From Nanobdellota archaeon (GTDB lineage: Archaea > Nanobdellota > Nanobdellia > Pacearchaeales > GW2011-AR1), in assembly GCA_022563455.1 (NCBI GenBank), contig JADFNI010000001.1, positions 1 through 63,005 of the forward strand: a DNA stretch of 63,005 nt. Direction: 5' to 3'. How positions within the stretch are numbered: the first letter of the stretch is position 1; every line of letters starts with the position of its first letter. Below, one piece after another: positions 6,333 to 14,638 of this stretch. The notes below the pieces were generated by a model. It saw only the letters and a program-made list of their open reading frames with translations, was not told where the DNA came from and did not search any database. The position numbers and the translations under genes were made by a program.

Positions 6333-6917
6333 ATGAAAAATATTCTAAAAAATAAGGTTGTAGCAATCTTTTTAATAGCTGTTTTGCTTTTAGCTTTTAC
6401 AATATTTACAATGGAAGTTATAAAAACCATATCTCCTAGCAAGAACGTACAAGTAAAATTAGAAACTACTATTGGAGACCTGGTAATTGAGCTTTATTCG
6501 GATTCTCCAATTACTGCTGGAAATTTTGAGAAGCTTGTTAGAGAAGGATATTATGATGGAATTATTTTTCATAGAGTTATTGAAGGATTTATGATTCAGG
6601 GAGGAGATCCTACTGGAACTGGGAATGGTGGGCCTGGATATACAATTGAGGATGAATTTATTGATGGACGAACAAATCTTCGAGGAACATTATCTATGGC
6701 GAACAGTGGGCCTCAGAGTGGCGGAAGTCAATTTTTTATTAATCTACAAGACAATACTTTTTTAGATTTTGATAAAGAGCCTCTTGCTAGCAAACATCCA
6801 GTTTTTGGCGAGGTGGTTGAGGGACTTGATGTTTTGGATAAAATTGGATCGGTTGCGACAGGTACTAATGATAAACCTCTTGAGGAAGTTAAGATAATTA
6901 AGGCTAGTGTTATTTAA
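6333..6917 (+). CDS. Cyclophilin-type peptidyl-prolyl isomerase with N-terminal membrane anchor
   Basis: A 194-residue protein. Residues about 8-28 (VVAIFLIAVLLLAFTIFTM) form one membrane segment or uncleaved signal, then the cyclophilin domain follows. Family motifs are FHRVIEGFMIQGGDPTGTGNGG, GTLSMANSGPQSGGSQFFI and HPVFGEVVEG; the catalytic Arg of FHRVI is present. It catalyses proline isomerisation and is probably anchored outside the cell, helping fold exported proteins. I choose ATG 6333 rather than TTG 6321. A TATA-like CTTTTTAAATATAG (6303-6316) lies upstream. Confidence 0.92.
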   Translation: MKNILKNKVVAIFLIAVLLLAFTIFTMEVIKTISPSKNVQVKLETTIGDLVIELYSDSPITAGNFEKLVREGYYDGIIFHRVIEGFMIQGGDPTGTGNGGPGYTIEDEFIDGRTNLRGTLSMANSGPQSGGSQFFINLQDNTFLDFDKEPLASKHPVFGEVVEGLDVLDKIGSVATGTNDKPLEEVKIIKASVI

Positions 6918-6929
6918 TAATAACTTCTA

Positions 6930-7946
6930 TTACTTCCTAAATAACTCATTCAATTTTCCTTCTTTATAGAATTCTATTATAATCAATGCGTAAGCGAAAA
7001 CTAGTGGACCTAGAATAAGCCCAGATAAACCAAAGAAATAAAGTCCTCCTATTGTTCCTACAATGCTTAAGGGGATTGGAAGGTTTGATTGTTTTGCTAA
7101 GAAGTAGGGTCTTGCAACGTTATCAATTGAAGAAACAAAAAAGACACCATAGATTATTAAGAAAATCCCTTGAAATGTGAGACCACTAGCTAAAAGATAA
7201 AATGATACCGGAAGCCAGACTAACCATGAACCTAGTATTGGGATTACAGAAATAATTGCAGCGATTCCAGTTAGTAAAAGTGCGTTTGGAACTCCTAGAA
7301 AGTAAAATGCTACACCGACTGCCAAACCTTGCATTATTCCAATCAAAACTTGACCAAAAACAATTGCATTGGTTATTCCTCTTAATTCTTTTAGAAATCT
7401 TTCTTCAGTACTTTTTGAAAATGGAGACAATTTTGCGGCATACTCTTTTAATTCTTGTGAATCTCGAACTACAAAAAAGAATGTGAATAGGAAGACTGCA
7501 AACTGGAGTATAAATGAAGGTAATTCAAAGAGAACATTTTGTATGCTACTCATTCCTCCAGAGATTACTTGACTAATCATTGTATCGAAGCTAATCGACA
7601 AAGTCCGTGCTAGTTCTGTACTTAAAAAAGTATCTAACACTTCTCCAAAATTATAATTTTGGATTAATCTTAGAGATCTTGCTGCTTGCTTAATTATTGA
7701 AGATGCAAAATAAAATAAGGGGATAGTCACTATAGCAGTAATTCCTGCCATTAATATGGCTGCTGATAGATTTTTTCTTTTTGTTGATTTATACAATTTT
7801 TTATAGATTGGATTAAAAATATATGCGAATAAACCTCCAAAAATTAGTGGGATTATTATTGGCTTTATTATAAAAAATGCGAGAATAAAAATACCTGCTA
7901 TTATGGCCCCAACTAATCCCTTCTTTACTATTGAATCTTCTGCCAT
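6930..7946 (-). CDS. AI-2E family membrane protein (PF01594-type)
   Basis: A 338-residue membrane protein with about eight hydrophobic segments, including FILAFFIIKPIIIPLIFGGLF near the N-terminus and GLYFFGLSGLILGPLVFAY near the C-terminus. The segment GVPNALLLTGIAAIISVIPILGSWLVWLP matches the conserved P-x-x-G core of AI-2E-family transporters. Some members export AI-2 or act as Na/H antiporters; the substrate here is unknown. Its promoter on the minus strand has TTTATAAAT about 25 nt upstream of the start, divergent from the next gene. Confidence 0.85.
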   Translation of the reverse strand: MAEDSIVKKGLVGAIIAGIFILAFFIIKPIIIPLIFGGLFAYIFNPIYKKLYKSTKRKNLSAAILMAGITAIVTIPLFYFASSIIKQAARSLRLIQNYNFGEVLDTFLSTELARTLSISFDTMISQVISGGMSSIQNVLFELPSFILQFAVFLFTFFFVVRDSQELKEYAAKLSPFSKSTEERFLKELRGITNAIVFGQVLIGIMQGLAVGVAFYFLGVPNALLLTGIAAIISVIPILGSWLVWLPVSFYLLASGLTFQGIFLIIYGVFFVSSIDNVARPYFLAKQSNLPIPLSIVGTIGGLYFFGLSGLILGPLVFAYALIIIEFYKEGKLNELFRK

Positions 7947-8036
7947 GTTATTATAGGAATCTCCAATTTATAAATATGCCTTTAAAAGGGTAAATTTTGT
8001 AGGAGAGTTTATAAATAGAATTTGATAATATGAATA

Positions 8037-8741
8037 ATGATTATTAGAAAAATTTTTGATGGTAATATCAATGAAGAAATTCATAACGAATTTTTGAAAT
8101 TTGGTAAAGGAGATTATAAAGATAAATTTTTGATGGAGGGTAAACGACAACCTAAGAAATGGAGCGTTAAAACAGGTCCTGAATTTGTTAATTTTTTAGT
8201 TCGGCGATCTCTCGATAAAGTTGGAAGGAGTGTTCAAGTTAAGGGAATAATCGTGTCCACAATAGACCTTAGAGGGGAAATTGATTTTGATATTGTTAAG
8301 GTTGGAAACTTCCAAGGAATTAGGAAGTTACAAATTGATACGGAGGTTGAGGTTGCAAAGATATTTGAATTGATGGATAAATATCCTCGAGCTTTTTTTG
8401 CATTGTCCTTTACTGGAGATGGTTTTGTTTTGAAGGTTAAAGCAAAAGCACCTAAAAGTGGAAAACCTGGGAAGTCTAGCGAAGAAGGGCCTAAGGTGGA
8501 TTTTTGCACCCTTAAAACTGATGACTCAACTTTGATTGATGAATTATTCTGGGAAAATATTGGATTTACTGAGATAAAAATTGCTCATGATATAAATGTT
8601 ACAGATATTGTTTATCCATCCAATATGGATGACTTAAAGCCTAGTGAAATTCGAGAACAAAGCAAAAGAAAGGGAATTCTTACTAGAAGGATTATATGTG
8701 ATGGCAAGAAAACCTCTAGTAAAGTTGAATTTGTTATTTGA
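8037..8741 (+). CDS. Protein of unknown function (234 aa)
   Basis: I do not recognise this family. The protein is soluble and basic, with a short glycine/serine/lysine/proline-rich linker (KAPKSGKPGKSSEEGPK) at about 138-155 between two parts. The N-terminal part contains FVRRSLDKVGRSVQVKGIIVST-like strands, and the C-terminal part contains EIKIAHDINVTDIVYPSNM and ends in a basic strand. The start ATG 8037 follows a TATA box TTTATAAATAG (8008-8018), giving a leaderless mRNA. Its stop directly abuts the stop of the convergent gene at 8742. Confidence 0.7.
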   Translation: MIIRKIFDGNINEEIHNEFLKFGKGDYKDKFLMEGKRQPKKWSVKTGPEFVNFLVRRSLDKVGRSVQVKGIIVSTIDLRGEIDFDIVKVGNFQGIRKLQIDTEVEVAKIFELMDKYPRAFFALSFTGDGFVLKVKAKAPKSGKPGKSSEEGPKVDFCTLKTDDSTLIDELFWENIGFTEIKIAHDINVTDIVYPSNMDDLKPSEIREQSKRKGILTRRIICDGKKTSSKVEFVI

Positions 8742-9392
8742 TTAATAAATAATTCCTTTCTTTTTTACACATGAAGCACAAATTAATGCAGTATCTTTAA
8801 GTGACATGTAATACCTGTTTCCTTCTTCTAAGATGTCGTTGAATTTTTCCCATCCGTCTTCGAGTGTCATTTTTCCCTTGACTACTAGTTCTGGAACTTT
8901 TGATGCGTCCTCTAAAAGTTTTGCCCTTCTTTTCCACATTTTTGGATGATATAGATTTGGTTGGGCAGCTTTTGATATTTTTTTATTGCAGCTAAAACAA
9001 TTTTTTTGAGTCATTAAAAGTTCTTGCTCTCTGATTGCCCATTTTAATTGAAAATCTGCATCCTGAATTAAATGCTTATAGTTTCCAATTCCTCCAAGCC
9101 TGTTAAATGTTAATTCTATTTCTTCTTCAGAGGTATCTTTGTTTGTCACTAAAATTTCTCCGATTTTCCTAGAATATCTCCATACAGGATATTTTCTTCC
9201 CCCTCTTGGATTTGTGGTTGGCTTTCCAATTCTATATCCTTTAGATCCTGTTTTTATCTTTCCAATTTTAGAACCGCTTTTTCTAATGACTGCCCTATCT
9301 TTTTTTTCTTTTAGCTTTGTTCCTTTAGTTCGTTCTTTCTTTGAAATGTAACCTTTCTCTCCTGGAAGAATGTCTGGGGTTTTTATGACCAT
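8742..9392 (-). CDS. Basic zinc-ribbon-like protein of unknown function (216 aa)
   Basis: The N-terminal 70 residues are very rich in lysine, arginine and glycine (for example RGGRKYPVWRYSRKIGEIL), suggesting contact with nucleic acid. Two cysteine pairs, CFSC at about residue 133 and CASC near the C-terminus, could bind one zinc. The middle is helical with WKRRAKLLEDASK. The gene is convergent with the unknown gene at 8037 and divergent from the ribosomal operon. A ribosome or RNA role is a guess from charge and place. Confidence 0.65.
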   Translation of the reverse strand: MVIKTPDILPGEKGYISKKERTKGTKLKEKKDRAVIRKSGSKIGKIKTGSKGYRIGKPTTNPRGGRKYPVWRYSRKIGEILVTNKDTSEEEIELTFNRLGGIGNYKHLIQDADFQLKWAIREQELLMTQKNCFSCNKKISKAAQPNLYHPKMWKRRAKLLEDASKVPELVVKGKMTLEDGWEKFNDILEEGNRYYMSLKDTALICASCVKKKGIIY

Positions 9393-9607
9393 AATACTAA
9401 AGTATGAAAATGGGTTTTTAAGGGATTTGGTTTAGTGAAGATCAATATATAGTTAGGTTTATATATGCAAAATTCTCAGAGTTTTTAAGGTTCCATCCAA
9501 AACTTAAATGTTTGGATGAGGAGAATTTTGTGATTGGTTGGTCACGTTAAGAGCGATTGTGCTATGTTGCTTTAAACAGAATAGTTAGACTGTTCAGGAA
9601 ATGTAAT
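9393..9607 (+). promoter_or_regulatory. Promoter and structured leader of the uL3 operon
   Basis: Two TATA-like stretches lie at about 9444-9452 (AATATATAG) and 9457-9466 (GTTTATATAT). After them CAAAATTCTC (9468-9477) pairs perfectly with GAGAATTTTG (9521-9530), enclosing an inner perfect hairpin CATCCAAA (9494-9501) with TTTGGATG (9511-9518). If the first TATA box is used, the whole double stem is in the RNA; if the second, only the inner hairpin. A role in autogenous control of the operon is possible but not shown. The uL3 start follows at 9608. Confidence 0.5.
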
Positions 9608-10570
9608 ATGACAGACGAGAATGGAAGTAGATCAGGAAGTTTGCAATTTTACCCAAGGGTAAGAGCAAAGAAAGTTATTCCTAGTGTAAACTGGAGACCT
9701 GTTAAAAAAACGAGTGTTGGACTTTTAGGATTTGTGGGCTATAAGGTTGGAATGATTTCCGTTTTTGTTAAGGATGATACTGAGGCGAGTCTTACTAAAG
9801 GGAAAAGAATAACAGTACCTGCTACGATCGTTGAATGTCCTTCAATGAAAATTTATTCTGTTAGGTTTTACAAAGGGAGTAAGGTTCTAAAAGATGTTGT
9901 TGTAACTAAGGATAAAGATTTGAAGAAAAAAATTAAGCTTTCTTCTGAAATTAAAAATTTTGAAGAGGCTATTAAAGATTTGAAGGATTTGAATTTTGAG
10001 GATGTTCGAGTTTTACTTTATACAAATGTTAAGATAACTACAGTGGGCAAAAAGAAACCTGATATGATTGAGGTTGGGCTTAGCGGGTCTAATGAGGAGA
10101 AATTGATATTTATTAAAGAAAGAATTGGAAAGGATATTTTGGTTAGTGAAGTTTTTAGTGATGGATTAATTGATGTTCGTGGAGTTACTAAAGGATTTGG
10201 CACTCAAGGACCTGTTAAAAGATTTGGAATTTCGTTGAAATCTCATAAATCTGAAAAGGGGAGACGAAGACCTGGATCTCTTGCCCCTTGGCATCCTGCA
10301 AGGGTTACATTTAGAGCTCCTCAGGCAGGACAAACAGGATATCATAATAGAATTACTTACAATAATGTTATTTTAAAAATTGGAAACATTAATGAGAATG
10401 ATATTAATAAGAAAGGTGGATTTGAACACTATGGGGTTATCAGGGGAGAGTATATTGTTCTTAGGGGTTCAATTCCTGGTCCTTCGAAAAGGGGAATTGT
10501 TATGACTTTGGCAATACGTCCAAGTAAATATTTAGCAAAGAAAAAGTTGGAGGTTCTTGAGATACGATGA
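9608..10570 (+). CDS. rpl3: Ribosomal protein uL3
   Basis: A 320-residue protein, close to other archaeal uL3. It starts MTDENGSRSGSLQFYPRVRAKK, which matches the archaeal/eukaryal N-terminus with S-L-Q/x-F-x-P-R-x-R-A-K, and contains GVTKGFGTQGPVKRFGISL and the basic extension with W-H-P near the peptidyl transferase centre. I choose ATG 9608; the frame is open to 9557 but the conserved start is here. It leads the large ribosomal operon and overlaps the next gene by ATGA. Confidence 0.95.
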   Translation: MTDENGSRSGSLQFYPRVRAKKVIPSVNWRPVKKTSVGLLGFVGYKVGMISVFVKDDTEASLTKGKRITVPATIVECPSMKIYSVRFYKGSKVLKDVVVTKDKDLKKKIKLSSEIKNFEEAIKDLKDLNFEDVRVLLYTNVKITTVGKKKPDMIEVGLSGSNEEKLIFIKERIGKDILVSEVFSDGLIDVRGVTKGFGTQGPVKRFGISLKSHKSEKGRRRPGSLAPWHPARVTFRAPQAGQTGYHNRITYNNVILKIGNINENDINKKGGFEHYGVIRGEYIVLRGSIPGPSKRGIVMTLAIRPSKYLAKKKLEVLEIR

Positions 10571-10851
10571 ATGACGAAATAGAAAGTTGTGGAAATCAAG
10601 CGTCTTGTGAATATGCGTTTGGCTATCCTCGTCTGTACACTAAACTAGGTCCTGAAGATGCGTTATGCCTCGGGAAGTTAAGTTATGATACTAGAGAGGG
10701 AAGTTATCATGCAACCCTAACACCTATGCCAGGATTTAAGAGTTTCGAGAGGCGAATTCAGTGCGCTCCTGCAGTAATGCTTACATCTCAAAGAAAGGTT
10801 GAAGGGATGCTTGGAAAATTACTTGAAGCAATGGAGGCAACTGGAAAATGA
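10567..10851 (+). CDS. Unknown 94-aa protein embedded between uL3 and uL4
   Basis: I do not recognise this protein. It overlaps uL3 and uL4 by the 4-nt ATGA arrangement on both sides, so it is translated as part of the operon. Notable features are cysteines at residues 8, 14, 34 and 66 (SCGNQASCEY, ALCLGKL, IQCAPAV), a glycine/proline-rich middle with tyrosines (FGYPRLYTKLGPEDA), and a helical C-terminus (KVEGMLGKLLEAMEATGK). It is acidic to neutral, unlike the basic ribosomal proteins around it. In other archaea uL4 follows uL3 directly. A ribosome assembly or regulatory role is a guess. Confidence 0.75.
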   Translation: MNDEIESCGNQASCEYAFGYPRLYTKLGPEDALCLGKLSYDTREGSYHATLTPMPGFKSFERRIQCAPAVMLTSQRKVEGMLGKLLEAMEATGK

Positions 10852-11636
10852 AAGCAAAATTAATGGATAAAACTGGAAAGGAAAAAGGAACAGTAGAACT
10901 TCCAAAGAACTTTAGCGTAAGAATCAGAGAAGATATTTTGTCTAAGGTTTATGAAACTTTGAAGGGAATTTATGCGCAACCTTATGGTGCGATGGAAGGA
11001 GCTGGGGCTGGATATTCTGCTTCAGGGATTATAAAGAAAAAAAGGCATGATTGGAAGGGATCTTACGGGAAAGGAATTTCTAGAATTCCTAGGAAGATTA
11101 TGTCTAGACATGGATCTAGTTTTAATTGGATTGGGGCAACAGTTGCCAGTACTCGAGGAGGTAGAAAACCTCATGCTCCTAGATCTGCAATGAACCCTTT
11201 CAAAAAAATTAATAAGAAGGAACTAAGAATCGCATTTAATTCTGCACTTGCAGGAACTGTTAATTTAAAATTTTTGGAGAAAAAATACGGTAAACCAATA
11301 AAATCTGGTTTTGTTTTTTCAAGCGATATTTTGGACTTGAAAACTAAGAATTTTATAACGAGCATGAAAACGGCATTTGGTGAAGACAATATTAAAAGTG
11401 TAATGAAGACTAAAAAAATTAGATCTGGAGTTGGAAAGATGAGAGGAAGAAAGTATAAGTCTAATGCTGGACTTTTGTTTGTTCTTGGAAACGCTGAATC
11501 TATGAAGAGGTCTGGAATTGATGTTGTTAATGTAAGGGATTTAAGGATCAAAGATTTATCTCCAAATGGAGAGCCTGGAAGACTTGTATGTTATACTAAA
11601 GATGCAATTAAAGAAATAGAAGAGAGGTTTAAATAA
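10848..11636 (+). CDS. rpl4: Ribosomal protein uL4
   Basis: A 262-residue protein. The long loop inserted into the ribosome tunnel region is visible in the segment RHDWKGSYGKGISRIPRKIMSRHGSSFNWIGATVASTRGGRKPHAP, rich in Arg and Gly as in archaeal/eukaryal uL4. The C-terminal half contains KMRGRKYKSNAGLLFVLG, a well conserved motif. The start overlaps the preceding unknown gene (ATGA), and uL23 follows after 1 nt. Confidence 0.95.
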   Translation: MKAKLMDKTGKEKGTVELPKNFSVRIREDILSKVYETLKGIYAQPYGAMEGAGAGYSASGIIKKKRHDWKGSYGKGISRIPRKIMSRHGSSFNWIGATVASTRGGRKPHAPRSAMNPFKKINKKELRIAFNSALAGTVNLKFLEKKYGKPIKSGFVFSSDILDLKTKNFITSMKTAFGEDNIKSVMKTKKIRSGVGKMRGRKYKSNAGLLFVLGNAESMKRSGIDVVNVRDLRIKDLSPNGEPGRLVCYTKDAIKEIEERFK

Positions 11637-11637
11637 G

Positions 11638-11895
11638 ATGGCAGGAGTGATTATACTTGAAAAAATTAAATCTACAGAAAAGATGGTTAGGCAAATTGAA
11701 ATTGATAATGTTTTGGTTTTTGTTGTGGATCGCGCTGTTAATAAACGAGAGATTAAGGAAGAAGTTGAAAAATTATTTGATGTGAAAGTTGCTAAGGTTC
11801 GGACTCATACATTGAAAAATAAGAAACATGCTTTTGTTAAATTTAAACCGGAATATCCTGCAGTTGATATTGCGACGAAGTTGGGGTTAATGTAA
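11638..11895 (+). CDS. rpl23: Ribosomal protein uL23
   Basis: An 85-residue protein, the usual archaeal length. The motif KVRTHTLKNKKHAFVKFKPEYPAVDIATKLGL is typical: lysine-rich beta-hairpin and the A-x-x-I/V-A-x-x-L-G C-terminus. It sits at the tunnel exit and is a docking site for SRP and the translocon. The gene ends 4 nt before leader ORF B. Confidence 0.94.
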   Translation: MAGVIILEKIKSTEKMVRQIEIDNVLVFVVDRAVNKREIKEEVEKLFDVKVAKVRTHTLKNKKHAFVKFKPEYPAVDIATKLGLM

Positions 11896-11899
11896 AAAT

Positions 11900-11986
11900 A
11901 TGGGTAATGAAAATATTGGAACAATAAGGATAAAATTATGCAATGACAAAGTCCTTGCGGATCAAAAACTTGGAGGTTTTTGCTAA
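11900..11986 (+). CDS. Leader ORF B (28 codons) in front of uL2
   Basis: An ATG at 11900 opens a 28-codon frame whose TAA overlaps the ATG of uL2 at 11986. The C-terminal half, LCNDKVLADQKLGGFC, differs from leader A in few positions and resembles leader C. CAAAAAC (11963-11969) pairs with GTTTTTG (11976-11982) around loop TTGGAG, so the GGAGG Shine-Dalgarno motif for uL2 is in the loop and stem edge. In an otherwise tightly packed operon this 90-nt gap is conspicuous. The first 8 nt equal the first 8 nt of uL2. Confidence 0.55.
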   Translation: MGNENIGTIRIKLCNDKVLADQKLGGFC

Positions 11987-12684
11987 TGGGTAAAAGGATA
12001 ATTCAACAGCGAAGAGGAAAGGGAAGTCATACTTATAAGACTAGAAATAAGGCGTCAATTGTTAGGCCTGGATATACGGCAAATTTAGAAGGAGAATATA
12101 AGGTCATTAAGTTAATTTCTTCTGTTGGGCACTCGGCTCCTATTGCTAAAATGATGAATGCTAAAGGAGATTTATTTTATAATTTTGCAGCTAACTTGCT
12201 TTATGTTGGTCAGACAATTAAAATTGGTGGAAATGCAAGCGGAGATGTCACAAAAATTGGAGACTTAAAGAATGGAACTAGAATATTTAATATTGAAAAT
12301 CATCCAAAAGATGGGGGGAAATTTGTAAGAACTGGGGGAAACTCTGTAATTATAGTTAGTAAAGAAGGAGGACTTGTAAAGGTTGCTATGCCTTCAAAGA
12401 AAGAGAAAAAATTTAATCCAGACTGCAGGGTTACTTTAGGTGTTGCTGCAGGGGATGGAAAATTGGATAAACCAGTTATGAAAGCTGGAACGAAGTTTTA
12501 TATAATGAAATCAAAGTCTAAATTATGGCCTAGAACTTCTGCTGTTGCAATGAATGCGATTGACCATCCTTTTGGTAGTGGACGAGGGAAAAGGATTAAG
12601 AGTAAGATTGCTAAGCGAAATGCTCCCCCTGGTAAGAAAGTTGGTTTGATTAGGCCTAGTAGAACAGGGAGGAAAAAACGATAA
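11986..12684 (+). CDS. rpl2: Ribosomal protein uL2
   Basis: A 232-residue protein. It starts MGKRIIQQRRGKGS and ends with FGSGRGKRIKSKIAKRNAPPGKKVGLIRPSRTGRKKR; the motif AMNAIDHPFGSGRG matches the conserved MNxVDHPxGGG of uL2, with the histidine near the peptidyl transferase centre. I choose ATG 11986, which overlaps the leader ORF stop. It is followed 5 nt later by uS19. Confidence 0.95.
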   Translation: MGKRIIQQRRGKGSHTYKTRNKASIVRPGYTANLEGEYKVIKLISSVGHSAPIAKMMNAKGDLFYNFAANLLYVGQTIKIGGNASGDVTKIGDLKNGTRIFNIENHPKDGGKFVRTGGNSVIIVSKEGGLVKVAMPSKKEKKFNPDCRVTLGVAAGDGKLDKPVMKAGTKFYIMKSKSKLWPRTSAVAMNAIDHPFGSGRGKRIKSKIAKRNAPPGKKVGLIRPSRTGRKKR

Positions 12685-12689
12685 TTAAG

Positions 12690-13100
12690 ATGGTAGAAGA
12701 AACAATACAACAGAGGAGTAAGGATAAGTTTTATCGAGGAAGAAACATCGAGGAACTAAGGACTGTGGATACTCGAGAGTTTGCTAAGCTTGTAAAAGCT
12801 AGACCTAGAAGGGCACTTCTAAGAAATTATGATGTTATTGAGGCTTTTGTTGCTAAATGTAATGCATGCGACTCAAAAGGTAAAGCGATAAAAACCCATG
12901 ATAGAGCTCTTGTTATTGTTCCTGCATTGATTGGACGAACTATTGGAGTTTACAATGGAAAAGAATACATTAAGGTGGTAATCGTATCTGAAATGCTTGG
13001 GCACAGACTTGGAGAGTTTTCACCTACTAGAAAACCAACTAAACATGGGGCTGCAGGAATTGGAGCAACTAAATCTAGCGCTTCGAGGTCGGTGAAATAA
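12690..13100 (+). CDS. rps19: Ribosomal protein uS19
   Basis: A 136-residue protein. The C-terminal part carries the family core: KTHDRALVIVPALIGRTIGVYNGKEYIKVVIVSEMLGHRLGEFSPTRK, with H-R-L-G-E-F-x-x-T-R. It has the archaeal N-terminal extension and ends in a Ser/Lys tail. Location in the small-subunit head. Two cysteines (CNACDSKGK) form a short pair not seen in all members. uL22 begins directly after its stop. Confidence 0.94.
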   Translation: MVEETIQQRSKDKFYRGRNIEELRTVDTREFAKLVKARPRRALLRNYDVIEAFVAKCNACDSKGKAIKTHDRALVIVPALIGRTIGVYNGKEYIKVVIVSEMLGHRLGEFSPTRKPTKHGAAGIGATKSSASRSVK

Positions 13101-13643
13101 ATGGCAGAAGAAATTAAGGACAAAAAGATAGATGCTGTAAAAGTTGAAGAAAAGGAAACTAAGGAGAAAACTGAGACTAAAGACATTAAGGTTGAAGAAA
13201 AGAAAGTTGAGAAAAAGAAGGAAGAAGTTAAAGTTAAGGATGTTGCAATTGCTAATGCTTATTCACTTAAGATCTCCGCAAAGTATTCGGTTTATATTTG
13301 TAAAGTTATAAAACATAAAACTCCTGAAAACGCGATTAAGCGACTTATGGAAGCTGCAACTGGTAAAAGGGCTATTCCTATGAGTGGCAGAGAAGTTGCT
13401 CACCAGAAAGGAAAAGGTATTAGTGGGGGAAAGTTTCCAAAAAATGCTTGTAATGATATCGCGACTGTTATTAAACAACTAAAGGCTAATGCGGACAATT
13501 TGGGAATTGAAAACCCTGTGATTACAATCGCTCAAGCGAATAAAGCTTCAATGCCATTTAGAAGTGGTGGGCGAAGAGGAAAAAGGACACACATACATTT
13601 AGAGGCAAGGGATAAAAGTAAATTGATGGAACCAAAAAAATAA
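13101..13643 (+). CDS. rpl22: Ribosomal protein uL22 with charged N-terminal extension
   Basis: A 180-residue protein. The first 50 residues or so are a low-complexity Lys/Glu/Val stretch (repeated K-V-E-E-K) absent from most archaeal uL22. The core follows with LKISAKYSVYICKVIKHK-type strands and the conserved C-terminal SGGRRGKRTHIHLEAR loop reaching the exit tunnel. The extension could be surface exposed. It overlaps uS3 by 1 nt (TAATG). Confidence 0.93.
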   Translation: MAEEIKDKKIDAVKVEEKETKEKTETKDIKVEEKKVEKKKEEVKVKDVAIANAYSLKISAKYSVYICKVIKHKTPENAIKRLMEAATGKRAIPMSGREVAHQKGKGISGGKFPKNACNDIATVIKQLKANADNLGIENPVITIAQANKASMPFRSGGRRGKRTHIHLEARDKSKLMEPKK

Positions 13644-14428
13644 TGGAAGAAAAGAAATTTATAGAAGTTAGGAAGGACGAATATAACATTAAGCAATTTG
13701 TTAAGAGAATGTTTGGTAAGGGAAAGATTTCAAAAGTTAGAATTGAATATACGCCTGTTGGGGAAAAAATAATTATTTCGACTCATAAGCCTGGATGGAT
13801 TATTGGGAAGAGGGGGGAGAAAATTGCAGAATTAACTGAAATATTGAAGAAGAAATTTAAGATGGAAAACCCTCATGTAGATATTGAAGAGATCTTGCAT
13901 CCAGAATTTGATGCTCAATTGGTAGCAGATGACATTGCGCTTACGCTTGAAAGATTTGGAGCTATGAAGTATAAGGCTTCTAGTTATAGAATGCTTGGAA
14001 AGATAAAGAAGGGTGGTGCTCTTGGAGCAGAGTTAAGAGTTTCTGGAAAGCTTCCAAGTGATAGAGCTCGTAGCTGGAGATTTGCATTTGGATATTTAAA
14101 GAAAACTGGAGATGCTGCAAAGGTAGTTGACAGAGCCGAGTCTGTTGCCCAGACTAAGCAAGGAGTTGTTGGAATAAAGGTAGCTATTCTTGCTCCAGGG
14201 GTCATTGTGCACGATCAGATTACTGTAGATGAAGAATTTATGAAACAAGTTATTTCAAATGCTAGTATCGAAGAAGTTGAGGAGACTGTTAAAATAGTTA
14301 AGAAAAAAAGGAAAGTTGCACCTAAAAAAAAGGTATCTAAAAAGGAAGTACTAGTTGAAAAAGAAAAGAAAGTTGAGAAAGTTGAAGAGATTGAGAAAAT
14401 TGAGAAAATAAAGGAGACTAAGAAATAA
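13643..14428 (+). CDS. rps3: Ribosomal protein uS3
   Basis: A 261-residue protein. The KH domain motif GWIIGKRGEKIAELTEIL (G-x-x-G loop) is at about residues 51-68, and the C-terminal S3 domain contains RARSWRFAFGYLKKTGDAA and TKQGVVGIKVAIL. The last 45 residues are Lys/Glu-rich with short repeats (EEIEKIEKIKETKK). It forms part of the mRNA entry channel and helicase of the 30S head. Confidence 0.95.
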   Translation: MEEKKFIEVRKDEYNIKQFVKRMFGKGKISKVRIEYTPVGEKIIISTHKPGWIIGKRGEKIAELTEILKKKFKMENPHVDIEEILHPEFDAQLVADDIALTLERFGAMKYKASSYRMLGKIKKGGALGAELRVSGKLPSDRARSWRFAFGYLKKTGDAAKVVDRAESVAQTKQGVVGIKVAILAPGVIVHDQITVDEEFMKQVISNASIEEVEETVKIVKKKRKVAPKKKVSKKEVLVEKEKKVEKVEEIEKIEKIKETKK

Positions 14429-14430
14429 TA

Positions 14431-14637
14431 ATGGCAGATAAAAAAATATTGACAAATAAGGAAATTGAGACAAGAATCATAGATTTAAAAATTGAGCTTC
14501 TAAAACAACCACTTAAAAGGAAAAGCATTAAAAAGGAAATTGCGAGGCTTATTACCATGAGAACTATGAAAACCATGAGGACTATGAATGATTCAACTAA
14601 ACTAATTGAAGAAAAATCTTCAATGGAGGGTAAATAA
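14431..14637 (+). CDS. rpl29: Ribosomal protein uL29
   Basis: A 68-residue helical protein; the N-terminus has the family's L/I-x-x-K/R pattern (EIETRIIDLKIELLKQPLKRKSIKKEIARL). The C-terminal third contains a 9-nt tandem repeat (14554-14589) coding TMRTMKTMRTMN, which interrupts the ordinary sequence and makes the tail unusual. Placement after uS3 and before aIF1 agrees with the archaeal operon order, which supports the call. Confidence 0.85.
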   Translation: MADKKILTNKEIETRIIDLKIELLKQPLKRKSIKKEIARLITMRTMKTMRTMNDSTKLIEEKSSMEGK

Positions 14638-14638
14638 A

